Shown here one piece after another: positions 8,202 through 16,890 of a stretch of DNA of 64,000 nt. Numbering within the stretch: the stretch's first letter is position 1; the number at the start of each line of letters is the position of its first letter. The stretch lies in NCBI GenBank assembly GCA_002441585.1, contig DJWS01000004.1:24110-88109 (forward strand). The letters are read 5' to 3'. The notes below the pieces were generated by a model that saw nothing but the letters and a program-made list of their open reading frames with translations, did not search any database and was not told the origin of the DNA. A program made the translations under genes and the position numbers. The DNA is from Candidatus Saccharibacteria bacterium UBA6224. GTDB lineage: Bacteria > Patescibacteriota > Saccharimonadia > Saccharimonadales > UBA4665.

Positions 8202-9479
8202 TTAGTTTAATGGTTGCCCTACCCAACGCATGACAGCAAAGATTTCGGACATCTTGTACGGATATTTGCCCAGGCCCACCTGTTCGGTCTGTGGCCACTT
8301 GGAGGTGTGGGCGCCAAAACTATAGATGCTGCTGCCGACAACGTGGTCGACAATTTCGACATGCTCTAGCGTGGGGATGATAAGGTCGCCAGGCTGAGCC
8401 TCGTTTACAGGTACTTGTTTCCAGTTCGTCTTGTCGTGATAGAACGTACCGACCACCCCATTTAGTTCCTTGCCAGTTAGATCGTAAATGACGATATTGA
8501 TCAGACCACTACAATCGGCGCCGCAACTGGGCCCGATTGTGGGGCACTTCTCATGCCAATCGGCCGCGCCCGAGTGTCCCCCACCCCAGACATAGCTGAT
8601 TGGGTCATAAACTTTTGCCTGGCAAAGTATCTTGGCGTTGCCTACGGCGGTCGCGCAGTTGGCTGCACCGCCACTACCACAACTAGAGCTAGTAACCGTG
8701 GTGTCACCCGAGGTGGTGACGCCCGCATAAGTCTCCATGGCATACTGGGCCTGCTTGTAGCGGGGGGCATAGTTGGCGCCGCTCTCGAAACGAACCTGGA
8801 AATAGCTGACTGCATCGGCCAGGGTTGTTTGTTCTTTCAGTCCAGACAAGACATCCTTTCGACCGGTCGGGGCGATGCCGTTGAGTTGTGCCCAGATCAG
8901 ATTGAGCTGAGTCAGTAATTCGTAAATCGGCCCAGTGATATTGTTGGATGCAGCGTTAGTGATAATCTTGCTACCGGGTGTCCACTGGGCTAGGCCGTAA
9001 CCTAACGGATCGGCGTCGTATGGATTTTTGCTGGTGCCGCCAATCTGCATGATCTGTGGGTTGAAGGTGGATTCATGCATCAGGTTACCCCAGATGGCGG
9101 CCGTAGTAATATCACTGAGGCCCTTTTGCTTGAAGTAGTTCCAGCCTTGCTCCTGAGCGTCCTTGCCCACAAGTGATCCCTCGGCTACCGATGCGCAGGC
9201 GTCATTGGATTCGAACGGATCGTACTTTTCCCACGGGCCATACAGGGCATTACAGGTGTATTCGTCCATCCCCTTCGGACAAGTGTCGGCAAAGACGCGC
9301 GCCGGGTTTAAACCGGAACTGAAGGTTACCAGGACCGAGAACGAGACGATCGTTGCCAGTCGGTGTAGTGTGGTCCGGATGGTCCTAAGATGCATATGCC
9401 TAACAGAGTAACCTTGCCGCAGGCCTTGCGCAAGTTTTGTAACTGGTGTTGTGGGTAGTTTCGGCATAACCTTAGGCAC
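8202..9479 (-). CDS. Secreted peptidoglycan hydrolase: lysozyme-like plus NlpC/P60 domains
   Basis: 425-residue exported enzyme likely to cut the cell wall for secretion-apparatus assembly. An N-terminal signal segment (LATIVSFSVLVTFSSGLNPARVFA, about 42-65) is followed by a phage-tail-lysozyme-like domain (AAIWGNLMHESTFNP, then GYGLAQWTPGS). The C-terminal NlpC/P60-like domain has its probable catalytic Cys in GADCSGLINIVIYDL and a His in LEHVEIVDHVV. Two cutting domains, one for glycan strands and one for peptides, are typical of VirB1-like conjugation hydrolases. The start is unsure: GTG at 9479 overlaps the upstream gene by 8 nt, and an ATG 12 nt inside is equally possible. Confidence 0.82.
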   Translation of the reverse strand: MPKVMPKLPTTPVTKLAQGLRQGYSVRHMHLRTIRTTLHRLATIVSFSVLVTFSSGLNPARVFADTCPKGMDEYTCNALYGPWEKYDPFESNDACASVAEGSLVGKDAQEQGWNYFKQKGLSDITTAAIWGNLMHESTFNPQIMQIGGTSKNPYDADPLGYGLAQWTPGSKIITNAASNNITGPIYELLTQLNLIWAQLNGIAPTGRKDVLSGLKEQTTLADAVSYFQVRFESGANYAPRYKQAQYAMETYAGVTTSGDTTVTSSSCGSGGAANCATAVGNAKILCQAKVYDPISYVWGGGHSGAADWHEKCPTIGPSCGADCSGLINIVIYDLTGKELNGVVGTFYHDKTNWKQVPVNEAQPGDLIIPTLEHVEIVDHVVGSSIYSFGAHTSKWPQTEQVGLGKYPYKMSEIFAVMRWVGQPLN

Positions 9480-12400
9480 TGACCTTTATACCGATGTGAA
9501 TGTGGTGGCAGGTATCCGTGAATTGGTAGAACGCGTCCATGAACGAGAAGTTCGGGTGGCAATTGGTCTGTCCAAACTGGGTGGCGCTAACAGGCATAAA
9601 AGAGGTTACGTCCTTGAGCAGGGTTTGGGCGGCACTGAGCCGAGCGCCCGTCCAAGGGGCCGAAGCGGAACCGCCCATACTGACACTGGTTCCGCCGGGA
9701 ACGGTGATGGCACCGATGTCAGCAGCTTTACCATAGTGGTGGTCGGTGCCGGGCAGGCTTGGGTGGTCGGTACACAATGCATTGAGCTGTATGCTGTAGC
9801 CTTGCTGCATCAGCTTGAGCAACATGCCCAGGATGCGGGCGTCCATAGCGCTGACGACACAGACGGAAGTGCGGATGCTAACACCCTTGGCGGTGTTCTG
9901 GATATCAGGACAGTTGAGGGGCTGGAAGACGCCACAGCGAAGTTTGCTCGGGATGTAAGGCAGCAGCTGTTGCGCAAGTTCTTTTGCCGATCCAGACGGC
10001 AAGCCGCCACCTACACCTGGCGTGACGGTTGTGGTGGTGGGGTTGTCCGTTGGAGGAATCGACGAGTTCAGCTTAGAGAAATCGTTATTCGACATAGTTC
10101 CGCCACCCTGTACACCGCTCTCAAGGGCGAGACAGATGTTTGGTGATTTACTGACGGCTTCGCCAGTATTCGGATCGAGGGTTTCTTTATCTAGCCAATG
10201 CGTCAAATCGAGTTTCTTGGTTGTGGTGTCGTAATATTTGGCACAATTGGCGGCCCAATATTGCTCTGGTTTATCCGGTATCTCCTTGTTTGGCAAGCCG
10301 TACTGAGCGACTCCGAAAGGATCCGCCTCTACACCTACGGCGGCAAAGGCGAAGTTGCCAGAGAAGATGGTGGACAGGCTATTACCAATCTGGGCAAACG
10401 GCTGAGACAATATGGCACCCATGTTCCTTAGGCCCACCGACAAGCTACTCGGGAACGTCACCGATAGCCGTGACACCATCGAGTATGGCGTATCGGTACT
10501 AAACATGCGGGCAAAGGTTGAGCGCTCGCTGAATTCCTGCTCCAGACTAAGCTGCTGTTTGGTTTGGATATTATTCGCCTCGGCTGGAGTCAGTAGTCGG
10601 CAACCCTGGGTAACCTGGCAAGACTTGTTGTAGGTGACATCTGCCCCGCCGGCCATCATCTGGAAGATGCGCGCGCCGGACATGACGGTGCTGAAAGCGG
10701 TTGGTATCAGCTTGTTGACCACCCACTGCAGGAACTCCGTCAGTTTCTCGCCCACCGCATTGACGACCGCATCACAAGGACCAAAACAGAGCAAATCAAA
10801 TATCGGTCCGAAGATTGCCCCAAGGAGGTCATTAATGGCATTAATGAGTGGGAATAATATTTGGCGTACGCCAGGTATGGCATCGACGAATTTGCTGACG
10901 TTCTCTGATATGGCATCGACGACGTCGTTGCCCTTGCTCAGGACTTCTTCATAGCAGACGTACGACCCTTTTGGTACAGGTTTACCGTCGTCACATTTGT
11001 ATGATTGTGGGGCTTGGTTGCGATTGGTCGCATATTTTTGCCAAGTCGGCGCTTGGGTTATGTCAGCCTTATTTTTGGATGACGAGTCCATGTTGGTGCT
11101 CAGGGTGTCGGTCTGGGAGCCTAACTGCGTCGCATCAACCTTGCCGGCGGCCTGCTCGGACGAGGTCGTCTGGTACAGGGCAAACAATTGCGAAGCCGCA
11201 GCACTGTTTGTGGCGTAATACATGTGCTGCAACATCGGTCCTAGATGCTCCAGCGCCTGCAAGATGGAGGCTATCATGAAGACCCAACCGATGACAGGTA
11301 TGGCCTTGGTGGTGAGGTCTCCACTTAGGTCTTTGCCCACCAGGGTCCCGATCTTCTTGACGAAATCACGCGTGATCGTGTCGACAAAGCCCTTGTCTGC
11401 AATCTCGTTGGCTTTGGCGACGATGTCTTTCAAGGCTTCGGCCGATACTTTAGCGGCATAGGCATCCAGTTGGGTCTGCAGCTTCTTTTGGAAGATACTT
11501 CGCCGGTCGACGTCGCCCTCCTCGGCTGGCTCAAGCTCGGTGGTATTACAGGCTGGTGGATCGAGCAGACACTGCAAAATAAGCCCATAACTTTCGCTGA
11601 GCGGTGAGATGACGCGCTGGATGACATAGGCCTTACCGGCTTGTTTCTTGGTCTCCCATTTATCGGTGAATTTGTTGAGGGGGTCACAAGCCTGGATACA
11701 GTGTCGGATACCATACTTTGATTTCAAGAATGGAGCATAACGTAAATGGAAGACCACCCTGTCCCAGAGGGTTCCCTTTTTGATTCGTTCCGATGTCAAC
11801 CGCTCGATACGAGAGCGGGTTCCGGCGTCGACCGAGGAATCACCAAAGGCGCTCGAGCCGTTGCCCAGATTTATCTTTTCGCCGTCTAGTCTGAGGAAGT
11901 AAGTAGTGCCCGATTTTCCGTAGACCAGGCCATAACGCTTGGCCAGCTTGGTTTCCAGTCGATCTTCCTTCCAAGCCTTGAACATTTGGGTAACGGGGTT
12001 GTCACTGTTTTTGATGGTCGAGACACAGCCGGCATCGACGGTCGTTTTACAACTTCCCTTACCGATATTGGGGAAGACGTGGTCGACCATGTATTGGTTG
12101 AACATCTTGTTGACGGTACCTTCGGCGGCCTGGGTACTGGCTGCCGCGAAGCGGCTCTCTAGGGCTTTGACGGCGGTGGCAATCTTGAGGCTGGAAAGGA
12201 ACTGCCCCATCAGTAATAAACCGCCGATCAGTAGGATACTAAGAAACACCGAGCCAATGGAGGCTTGCTTACGTCGGCGCGAACCCCAGACGGCTTGCTT
12301 GGCGGCCGCCAGTTTGCCCATCGGTGTGGCAGCTGCGGCAGGGTTGAATCCCTTGCCGACCGTATCGGTCGATCCTTTGCTCGTCTCGCTGACACCGCCG

Positions 12401-12621
12401 GCCACGCTCAGGTGTCCGGATTTGCGCGGTGTCGATTCGCCCCCACCATCCAGCGCAGACAGCTTTCTCGATTCACTATCCGCTGCCTCGTCGCCACCAC
12501 CGACCGAGCTCAAGTGACCGCGCCGTGGCGCACTACTTTCGCCACCACCCTCAAGGGAGCGCAAATCAGGCCGAATATCAGGCTCAATATCGTCATGCAG
12601 CTGGTGGGCAGGCTCACCCAT
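9472..12621 (-). CDS. Large secretion-locus protein with C-terminal M15-peptidase-like domain
   Basis: 1049 residues. Residues 20-80 contain two imperfect repeats (GGGESSAPRRGHLSSVGGG and GGGESTPRKSGHLSVAGG). A membrane segment follows near 118-140 (SIGSVFLSILLIGGLLLMGQ), with further hydrophobic stretches near 440 and 590-625. The large middle part is Cys-bearing and probably extracytoplasmic. The last 170 residues carry the zinc pattern of VanY/M15 D,D-peptidases: HHYGKAADIG (His and Asp) and HHIHIGI (HxH) close to the C-terminus. I infer a second wall-cutting activity tethered to the secretion machine. The rest of the protein has no family I recognise. It lies between the VirB4 gene and the NlpC/P60 hydrolase. 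Confidence 0.7.
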   Translation of the reverse strand: MGEPAHQLHDDIEPDIRPDLRSLEGGGESSAPRRGHLSSVGGGDEAADSESRKLSALDGGGESTPRKSGHLSVAGGVSETSKGSTDTVGKGFNPAAAATPMGKLAAAKQAVWGSRRRKQASIGSVFLSILLIGGLLLMGQFLSSLKIATAVKALESRFAAASTQAAEGTVNKMFNQYMVDHVFPNIGKGSCKTTVDAGCVSTIKNSDNPVTQMFKAWKEDRLETKLAKRYGLVYGKSGTTYFLRLDGEKINLGNGSSAFGDSSVDAGTRSRIERLTSERIKKGTLWDRVVFHLRYAPFLKSKYGIRHCIQACDPLNKFTDKWETKKQAGKAYVIQRVISPLSESYGLILQCLLDPPACNTTELEPAEEGDVDRRSIFQKKLQTQLDAYAAKVSAEALKDIVAKANEIADKGFVDTITRDFVKKIGTLVGKDLSGDLTTKAIPVIGWVFMIASILQALEHLGPMLQHMYYATNSAAASQLFALYQTTSSEQAAGKVDATQLGSQTDTLSTNMDSSSKNKADITQAPTWQKYATNRNQAPQSYKCDDGKPVPKGSYVCYEEVLSKGNDVVDAISENVSKFVDAIPGVRQILFPLINAINDLLGAIFGPIFDLLCFGPCDAVVNAVGEKLTEFLQWVVNKLIPTAFSTVMSGARIFQMMAGGADVTYNKSCQVTQGCRLLTPAEANNIQTKQQLSLEQEFSERSTFARMFSTDTPYSMVSRLSVTFPSSLSVGLRNMGAILSQPFAQIGNSLSTIFSGNFAFAAVGVEADPFGVAQYGLPNKEIPDKPEQYWAANCAKYYDTTTKKLDLTHWLDKETLDPNTGEAVSKSPNICLALESGVQGGGTMSNNDFSKLNSSIPPTDNPTTTTVTPGVGGGLPSGSAKELAQQLLPYIPSKLRCGVFQPLNCPDIQNTAKGVSIRTSVCVVSAMDARILGMLLKLMQQGYSIQLNALCTDHPSLPGTDHHYGKAADIGAITVPGGTSVSMGGSASAPWTGARLSAAQTLLKDVTSFMPVSATQFGQTNCHPNFSFMDAFYQFTDTCHHIHIGIKVSA

Positions 12622-12655
12622 AATATTAGCTGGTCCTCATGTTGCTTGTGCTTAA

Positions 12656-14581
12656 TTATACACCAGGATGCAGGCGATTGCTCAAATCAATCGTTCCCTG
12701 TTGCTGGGTGAATTCACCCTGCTGCGCAGCGGCATTGATTTGCTGGACCTGGTTCGGATTGGTCGTGATGAGCCCTGTCTCGGTCGGGCTGGCCACGACC
12801 TGGATGTGGACGTGGTTTTGACCGGCAAAGAACAGCCCTTGGCCAACCGGGAATTGGCTGAGTCGCTTCTTTTCCTCACTGGTGAGCTTGAAGACGTCAC
12901 TCAGCACATCGACGGCCGAAGTCGATTGTTTAAGCAGGATCTGCATGCTGGCGTTGGCCACGATGGCCCGCCCCATCCGACTGCCCATGAAGTCCTCGAC
13001 GTCTTGGGTGATGGTGGTAATGCCGAGGTTGTACTTTCGAGCCCGCTTGGCGAGTGAGAAGAGGAAGTTGGCGCTGTCCTCATACTTCATTAGCTGCCAA
13101 GCCTCATCGACGATGAGTAAGCGGCGTTTCTGATCGGATTTAGTCTTGTTCCAGATGTAATTCAGGACAATGTACATGGCGACGGGGCGCAATTCGTCCT
13201 CTAGGTCGCGAATATTGAAGACGACGAGCGGATTGTTGATGTTGACGTTGCTCTGCTGGCTGAAGATACCGGCAAAGGTACCGGTAGTGTACTTGCGCAG
13301 ACGCTGGGCCAGCTGCGGACCAGTGTTACCCATGTGCAACAGCGTATCGTAAAGGTCGTTGATGGTCGGCGGCTGGGCAGTATGGGTCAATGGGTCATTG
13401 GTAATGCCCGCCTTGGCGTAGGTCTCGATGAGGGCGGAGTCCAGGTCGGCCTCTTCGGCTGGCGAGAGAGCGGGCATGATGGCCGCGTTGCCAGATGCCT
13501 GCATCTGGGCTTGGGCACCGCCCATCATCAACCGCAGTAGGCCATGCAGGGTGATGAGGTTGCTCCGTAACGGGTTGTCAGATTCTTCGGCGTCAACCAC
13601 GCGCGGCAAATCGAACGGATTAATCCGCGTAGCCGAGTTGAGGCTGAGCCGGACATAGGCGCCACCGGCGGCGTCGCACATGCGCTCGTACTCGTTCTCG
13701 GGGTCGATGATCAGGATCTCGGTGCCGAACATCATGCTGCGGAGGGCTTCGAGCTTGACCGTGAACGACTTACCAGCACCAGACTTGGCGAAGATGACAG
13801 CGTTGCCATTCTCGAGCGAGAAACGGTCAAAAATGACGAGGCCGGAGTTGTGCATGTTGATGCCGTATAAAATGCCATTGTCCTGAGTCAGGTCAGCACT
13901 GGTGAATGGGAAACTGGTGCTCAGGGCGCCGGTGCTAAAGTTGCGCCGAATCTGCAACTGATCAGTGAACTGCGGCACGATGCTGTTGAGCCCCTGCTCT
14001 TGTTGGGCCGAGGCTGGCTTGCTGAAAACCAACTGCTGGCCGAGCATGGTTTCGACTTTGTGCGAGACAAACTCCAGTTCGTCGAGAGAGCTGCCATAAA
14101 TCGTGAAATAGAAGCCCAGTCGGAAGAAACGCTCTTCACCGACCTGTAGCTTATCACGCATTTCCTCGGCGTCGAGGATCTGAGCCTGCTTGGCTGGATC
14201 GCGCACCCGTCCCTTTTCGTTATCGATCTGGATGCCGGCCTCCAGTTGCGTCACTTTCTTGCGAAGGTTCTCGAGCACGACCTGACTCTCGACCGGGTAG
14301 ATATACAGTGACATGTCCATGACCTCGTCGATATTGACCATGCCGCTCAGCCAACCGGTGTAAAGTTGGCGCGGATAGCCATAGACATAAAAAGTGCGGG
14401 CAAAACGGGTGCCGATCTGGAAATAAGCACTGCTGAACTCGATACTGCTGGGGGCGATGAAGTCACGCAGGGCCGTGACGCCCTTACGAAAGGCCGACTG
14501 GACTTCTTGGGCCTCTTGAGCGCGTTGCGCCTGGGCGACGGCCGCTGGATCGATTTGTTCCTTTTTCTTGCCAAAAGCCAT
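12656..14581 (-). CDS. virB4: VirB4-family type IV secretion ATPase
   Basis: Cytoplasmic motor ATPase that powers assembly of the secretion channel or pilus. Walker A AKSGAGKSFT is at residues 265-274, with IIDPENEYERM just after it, typical of VirB4/TraC. Walker B RRLLIVDEAWQLM is near 505, followed by LAKRARKYNLGITTITQD, the usual VirB4 sensor region. The N-terminal 230 residues resemble the VirB4 N-terminal domain. Length 641 is slightly short, as in Gram-positive and CPR versions. The ATG overlaps the stop of the preceding TraC-like gene by one base (TAATG), so the two are coupled. No VirD4 coupling protein is present in the window. Confidence 0.92.
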   Translation of the reverse strand: MAFGKKKEQIDPAAVAQAQRAQEAQEVQSAFRKGVTALRDFIAPSSIEFSSAYFQIGTRFARTFYVYGYPRQLYTGWLSGMVNIDEVMDMSLYIYPVESQVVLENLRKKVTQLEAGIQIDNEKGRVRDPAKQAQILDAEEMRDKLQVGEERFFRLGFYFTIYGSSLDELEFVSHKVETMLGQQLVFSKPASAQQEQGLNSIVPQFTDQLQIRRNFSTGALSTSFPFTSADLTQDNGILYGINMHNSGLVIFDRFSLENGNAVIFAKSGAGKSFTVKLEALRSMMFGTEILIIDPENEYERMCDAAGGAYVRLSLNSATRINPFDLPRVVDAEESDNPLRSNLITLHGLLRLMMGGAQAQMQASGNAAIMPALSPAEEADLDSALIETYAKAGITNDPLTHTAQPPTINDLYDTLLHMGNTGPQLAQRLRKYTTGTFAGIFSQQSNVNINNPLVVFNIRDLEDELRPVAMYIVLNYIWNKTKSDQKRRLLIVDEAWQLMKYEDSANFLFSLAKRARKYNLGITTITQDVEDFMGSRMGRAIVANASMQILLKQSTSAVDVLSDVFKLTSEEKKRLSQFPVGQGLFFAGQNHVHIQVVASPTETGLITTNPNQVQQINAAAQQGEFTQQQGTIDLSNRLHPGV

Positions 14582-15441
14582 TATTGGAGTCCTCCCTGCA
14601 GCCGTTGTTGTGGAGCCGGGCCTTCGCCCTTGGTAACGACATCAGCCGTTAGGTCACTGAAATTCTTGAGTTGCTGACGGGTGGCGGTGTCGGGGTTGTA
14701 GGTGTCGTAATACAGCTCGATCAACTCCTGGGTATCTAGTGGCAGGCCCTGCACGCCGCACTGCACCAATCCGCCCAGCACCGATTGGACGCGGTTGCGC
14801 AATTCGGATTTGGCGGCCTCGAGGTCGCCTTCGTTGATGGTGATGTGCTCTTCTTTGGCGTTGAACATCTGGCTCAGACCACTGAAGAAGTTCTTGCTCT
14901 GGGTCAGGGCCTGTTGGACATCGGTGCGCGGAAAGTAAGGAATCACGACGTAAAAGACCTTGTCCATGATGTTGGTTTGCTGACTCAGACTGTCAATGTA
15001 GCCGATATAATCTTCCATCAATAGTGCCAACAACATGTTGTCGTGCTCGGAACGGATTTTGTCGAGACGTTCGACGTAGGGGCGCAGATCGACGCGGGAT
15101 GAACGGATAAAGATCTGGACCGGGAAATACAATGAGTTGAGGAAGCCCTGGTAGGCGTATTCGACGGCCTCTTGTTCTTGGGGGCTCATCAGGTCGAAGT
15201 TGACCGATTTGAGCATCACGACCGAACGGAATGAGCCGTCGTTCATGATGACGATACCATCGCGAATTTCGGCAATCTGCAAGGTGTTCTGGGTGCTATT
15301 GGGGTTGGTTGGGGTACCCTGTGCGGTGATTGTTTGTGGCTGACCGCCAGCGGCCACGACAGGCGCGGGCTGTGGTTGGCCGACCGGCGGCTGGGCCGGC
15401 GCTTGTCCGAATTGGTTGGGGTTGGGAGCCTGTGGATTCAC
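14581..15441 (-). CDS. TraC-like domain protein, partner of VirB4
   Basis: 286 residues. The first 50 are Pro/Gln-rich. Then comes a domain matching the start of TraC/VirB4 proteins: EIRDGIVIMNDGSFRSVVML, then QEAVEYAYQGFLNSLYFPVQ and IFIRSSRVDLRPYVERL. There is no nucleotide-binding motif, so it is a stand-alone TraC-like module encoded immediately before the full ATPase and translationally coupled to it. It probably binds the VirB4 N-terminus or the membrane base. GTG at 15441 is the start; a TGGTAGGAT extended -10-like box lies 6 nt upstream. Confidence 0.75.
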   Translation of the reverse strand: MNPQAPNPNQFGQAPAQPPVGQPQPAPVVAAGGQPQTITAQGTPTNPNSTQNTLQIAEIRDGIVIMNDGSFRSVVMLKSVNFDLMSPQEQEAVEYAYQGFLNSLYFPVQIFIRSSRVDLRPYVERLDKIRSEHDNMLLALLMEDYIGYIDSLSQQTNIMDKVFYVVIPYFPRTDVQQALTQSKNFFSGLSQMFNAKEEHITINEGDLEAAKSELRNRVQSVLGGLVQCGVQGLPLDTQELIELYYDTYNPDTATRQQLKNFSDLTADVVTKGEGPAPQQRLQGGLQ

Positions 15442-15593
15442 TCGAGTATCCTACCACTTACCACATGTTAAGCACCAGGCAAGCGCATCGCACCGAATTC
15501 GTGTTTCGACCAGCCTTGCCGCACCAGCGATAAGTCTTGTCGATACCGATTGATCCATTTGCTGCGCCCACCTGCACTGTTTATTTACTAGTC

Positions 15594-16829
15594 CTAACGG
15601 AGCGAAATGACGACCTCGCCATCTGACGATTCTGAATCCTTTACCTTTTGCGCTTGGCGCGCAATCGTTGCCACATCCAGATCGTTGCTGCTCGCTAGGC
15701 TTAGTATAGCAGGGTCGGGCGGAGGTGTCACAGGGGGCATTTGTGGCAGCGGTTGTGCGATCGGAGCGGCCGCAGGCGGTTGGTTGGCGGGCATTTGTGA
15801 GTAGCTATATGGGTCGGTGGTTGGTTGGGTGTAAGTGTTGGTTGCCGTCGGTGGTGTGGGGTTCGTATAGATTGGCTGGGGAGCTTGAGCCGGTTCGTTG
15901 CCGACGGGCTGGATGGTGCGGAGGTGCATATTCTGGAATTGCTGGATGTTGTTGCCGCGTTGGAGCATCTGTTGGGCCAGCGCCTCTTCATCCGGTGTGG
16001 GATCGGCGGCCACCACGATAGGTACATCGGTCGGCTGGACGCCAGGGCGAACCACTTGCGGGTTGGCAAAGACCACGTTATCACCGCTAGGCCGGGCGCC
16101 GCCGGCTGGTCCCTGCTCGTGCATGAACCAATAGTCGGCTTGCGGCTGGGCCGGTTGTTGACCGGGTGTTGGTGGCGGGGTCTTGCCGGCCAGCTGGTCG
16201 ACGATTCGTTGGCGGTGCGCTTGGCTGGAGGCTTGCATCATCTGTTCGAATTGCTGGGCGACCGGATTGTTGCGTTCATCCAGCATGTCGTCATCGGCGT
16301 GGATATCCAGGTCGGACACGATTTGCGGCAATGAGCTACTATTCACCAGGCGATCGGAGCCATTGGTGTCGTAGGATGGCAGGGTTGGCATGTTGACGTT
16401 GTTGTTCTTGACGGCCCAACCACGACTATCAATGGTATCGGCCAGGGCCGCTAGTCGGCTCTTGACCTCAGTCTGCGTCAACCCGTCGGTATAAACTCGC
16501 TCGACCCGCTTAGGTGCGGTGATGGTTACCAAGTCTTTGGCGCCGCTCTGATCCCACAGGCGCCGACGCGATTTGAATAAGAAACGGATGCGTGCCAGGG
16601 CCCATACCTCGGTCGGCTGGTCGGGGCTCCATGGCCAAGCGAAGAACATGCAAAAAAGCATGGGCGGTACGAAAACAACCAGCAAAAAAGCCACCCCTTT
16701 GGTGACGACCACGACGCTCAGGTAACCAAGTAGCGCCGCTCCACCAGCATAGATGAATTGCCGGAGGCTCAACGGGCCAAGCAGCTTGTCCTCGGCCTCA
16801 ATATCCTGGAGTACTTTATACTGCGACAT
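15594..16829 (-). CDS. PrgI/VirB3-like membrane protein with long Pro/Gln tail
   Basis: 411 residues. The N-terminus MSQYKVLQDIEAEDKLLGPL followed by two membrane segments (FIYAGGAALLGYLSVVVV, FLLVVFVPPMLFCMFFAWP, about 25-70) matches the PrgI/VirB3 family, an inner-membrane partner of VirB4. After residue 100 the protein is soluble, and from about 170 onward rich in Pro, Gln and Asn, probably disordered. Such a tail is not part of classic VirB3. A TACAAT box lies 7 nt before the ATG with no other leader, suggesting a leaderless transcript that starts here. Confidence 0.8.
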   Translation of the reverse strand: MSQYKVLQDIEAEDKLLGPLSLRQFIYAGGAALLGYLSVVVVTKGVAFLLVVFVPPMLFCMFFAWPWSPDQPTEVWALARIRFLFKSRRRLWDQSGAKDLVTITAPKRVERVYTDGLTQTEVKSRLAALADTIDSRGWAVKNNNVNMPTLPSYDTNGSDRLVNSSSLPQIVSDLDIHADDDMLDERNNPVAQQFEQMMQASSQAHRQRIVDQLAGKTPPPTPGQQPAQPQADYWFMHEQGPAGGARPSGDNVVFANPQVVRPGVQPTDVPIVVAADPTPDEEALAQQMLQRGNNIQQFQNMHLRTIQPVGNEPAQAPQPIYTNPTPPTATNTYTQPTTDPYSYSQMPANQPPAAAPIAQPLPQMPPVTPPPDPAILSLASSNDLDVATIARQAQKVKDSESSDGEVVISLR

Positions 16830-16890
16830 CCCCTACATTGTAACGCACCGGCCAAGCCTGTGCCACGCTGTAACGACGGGATATACCTAA

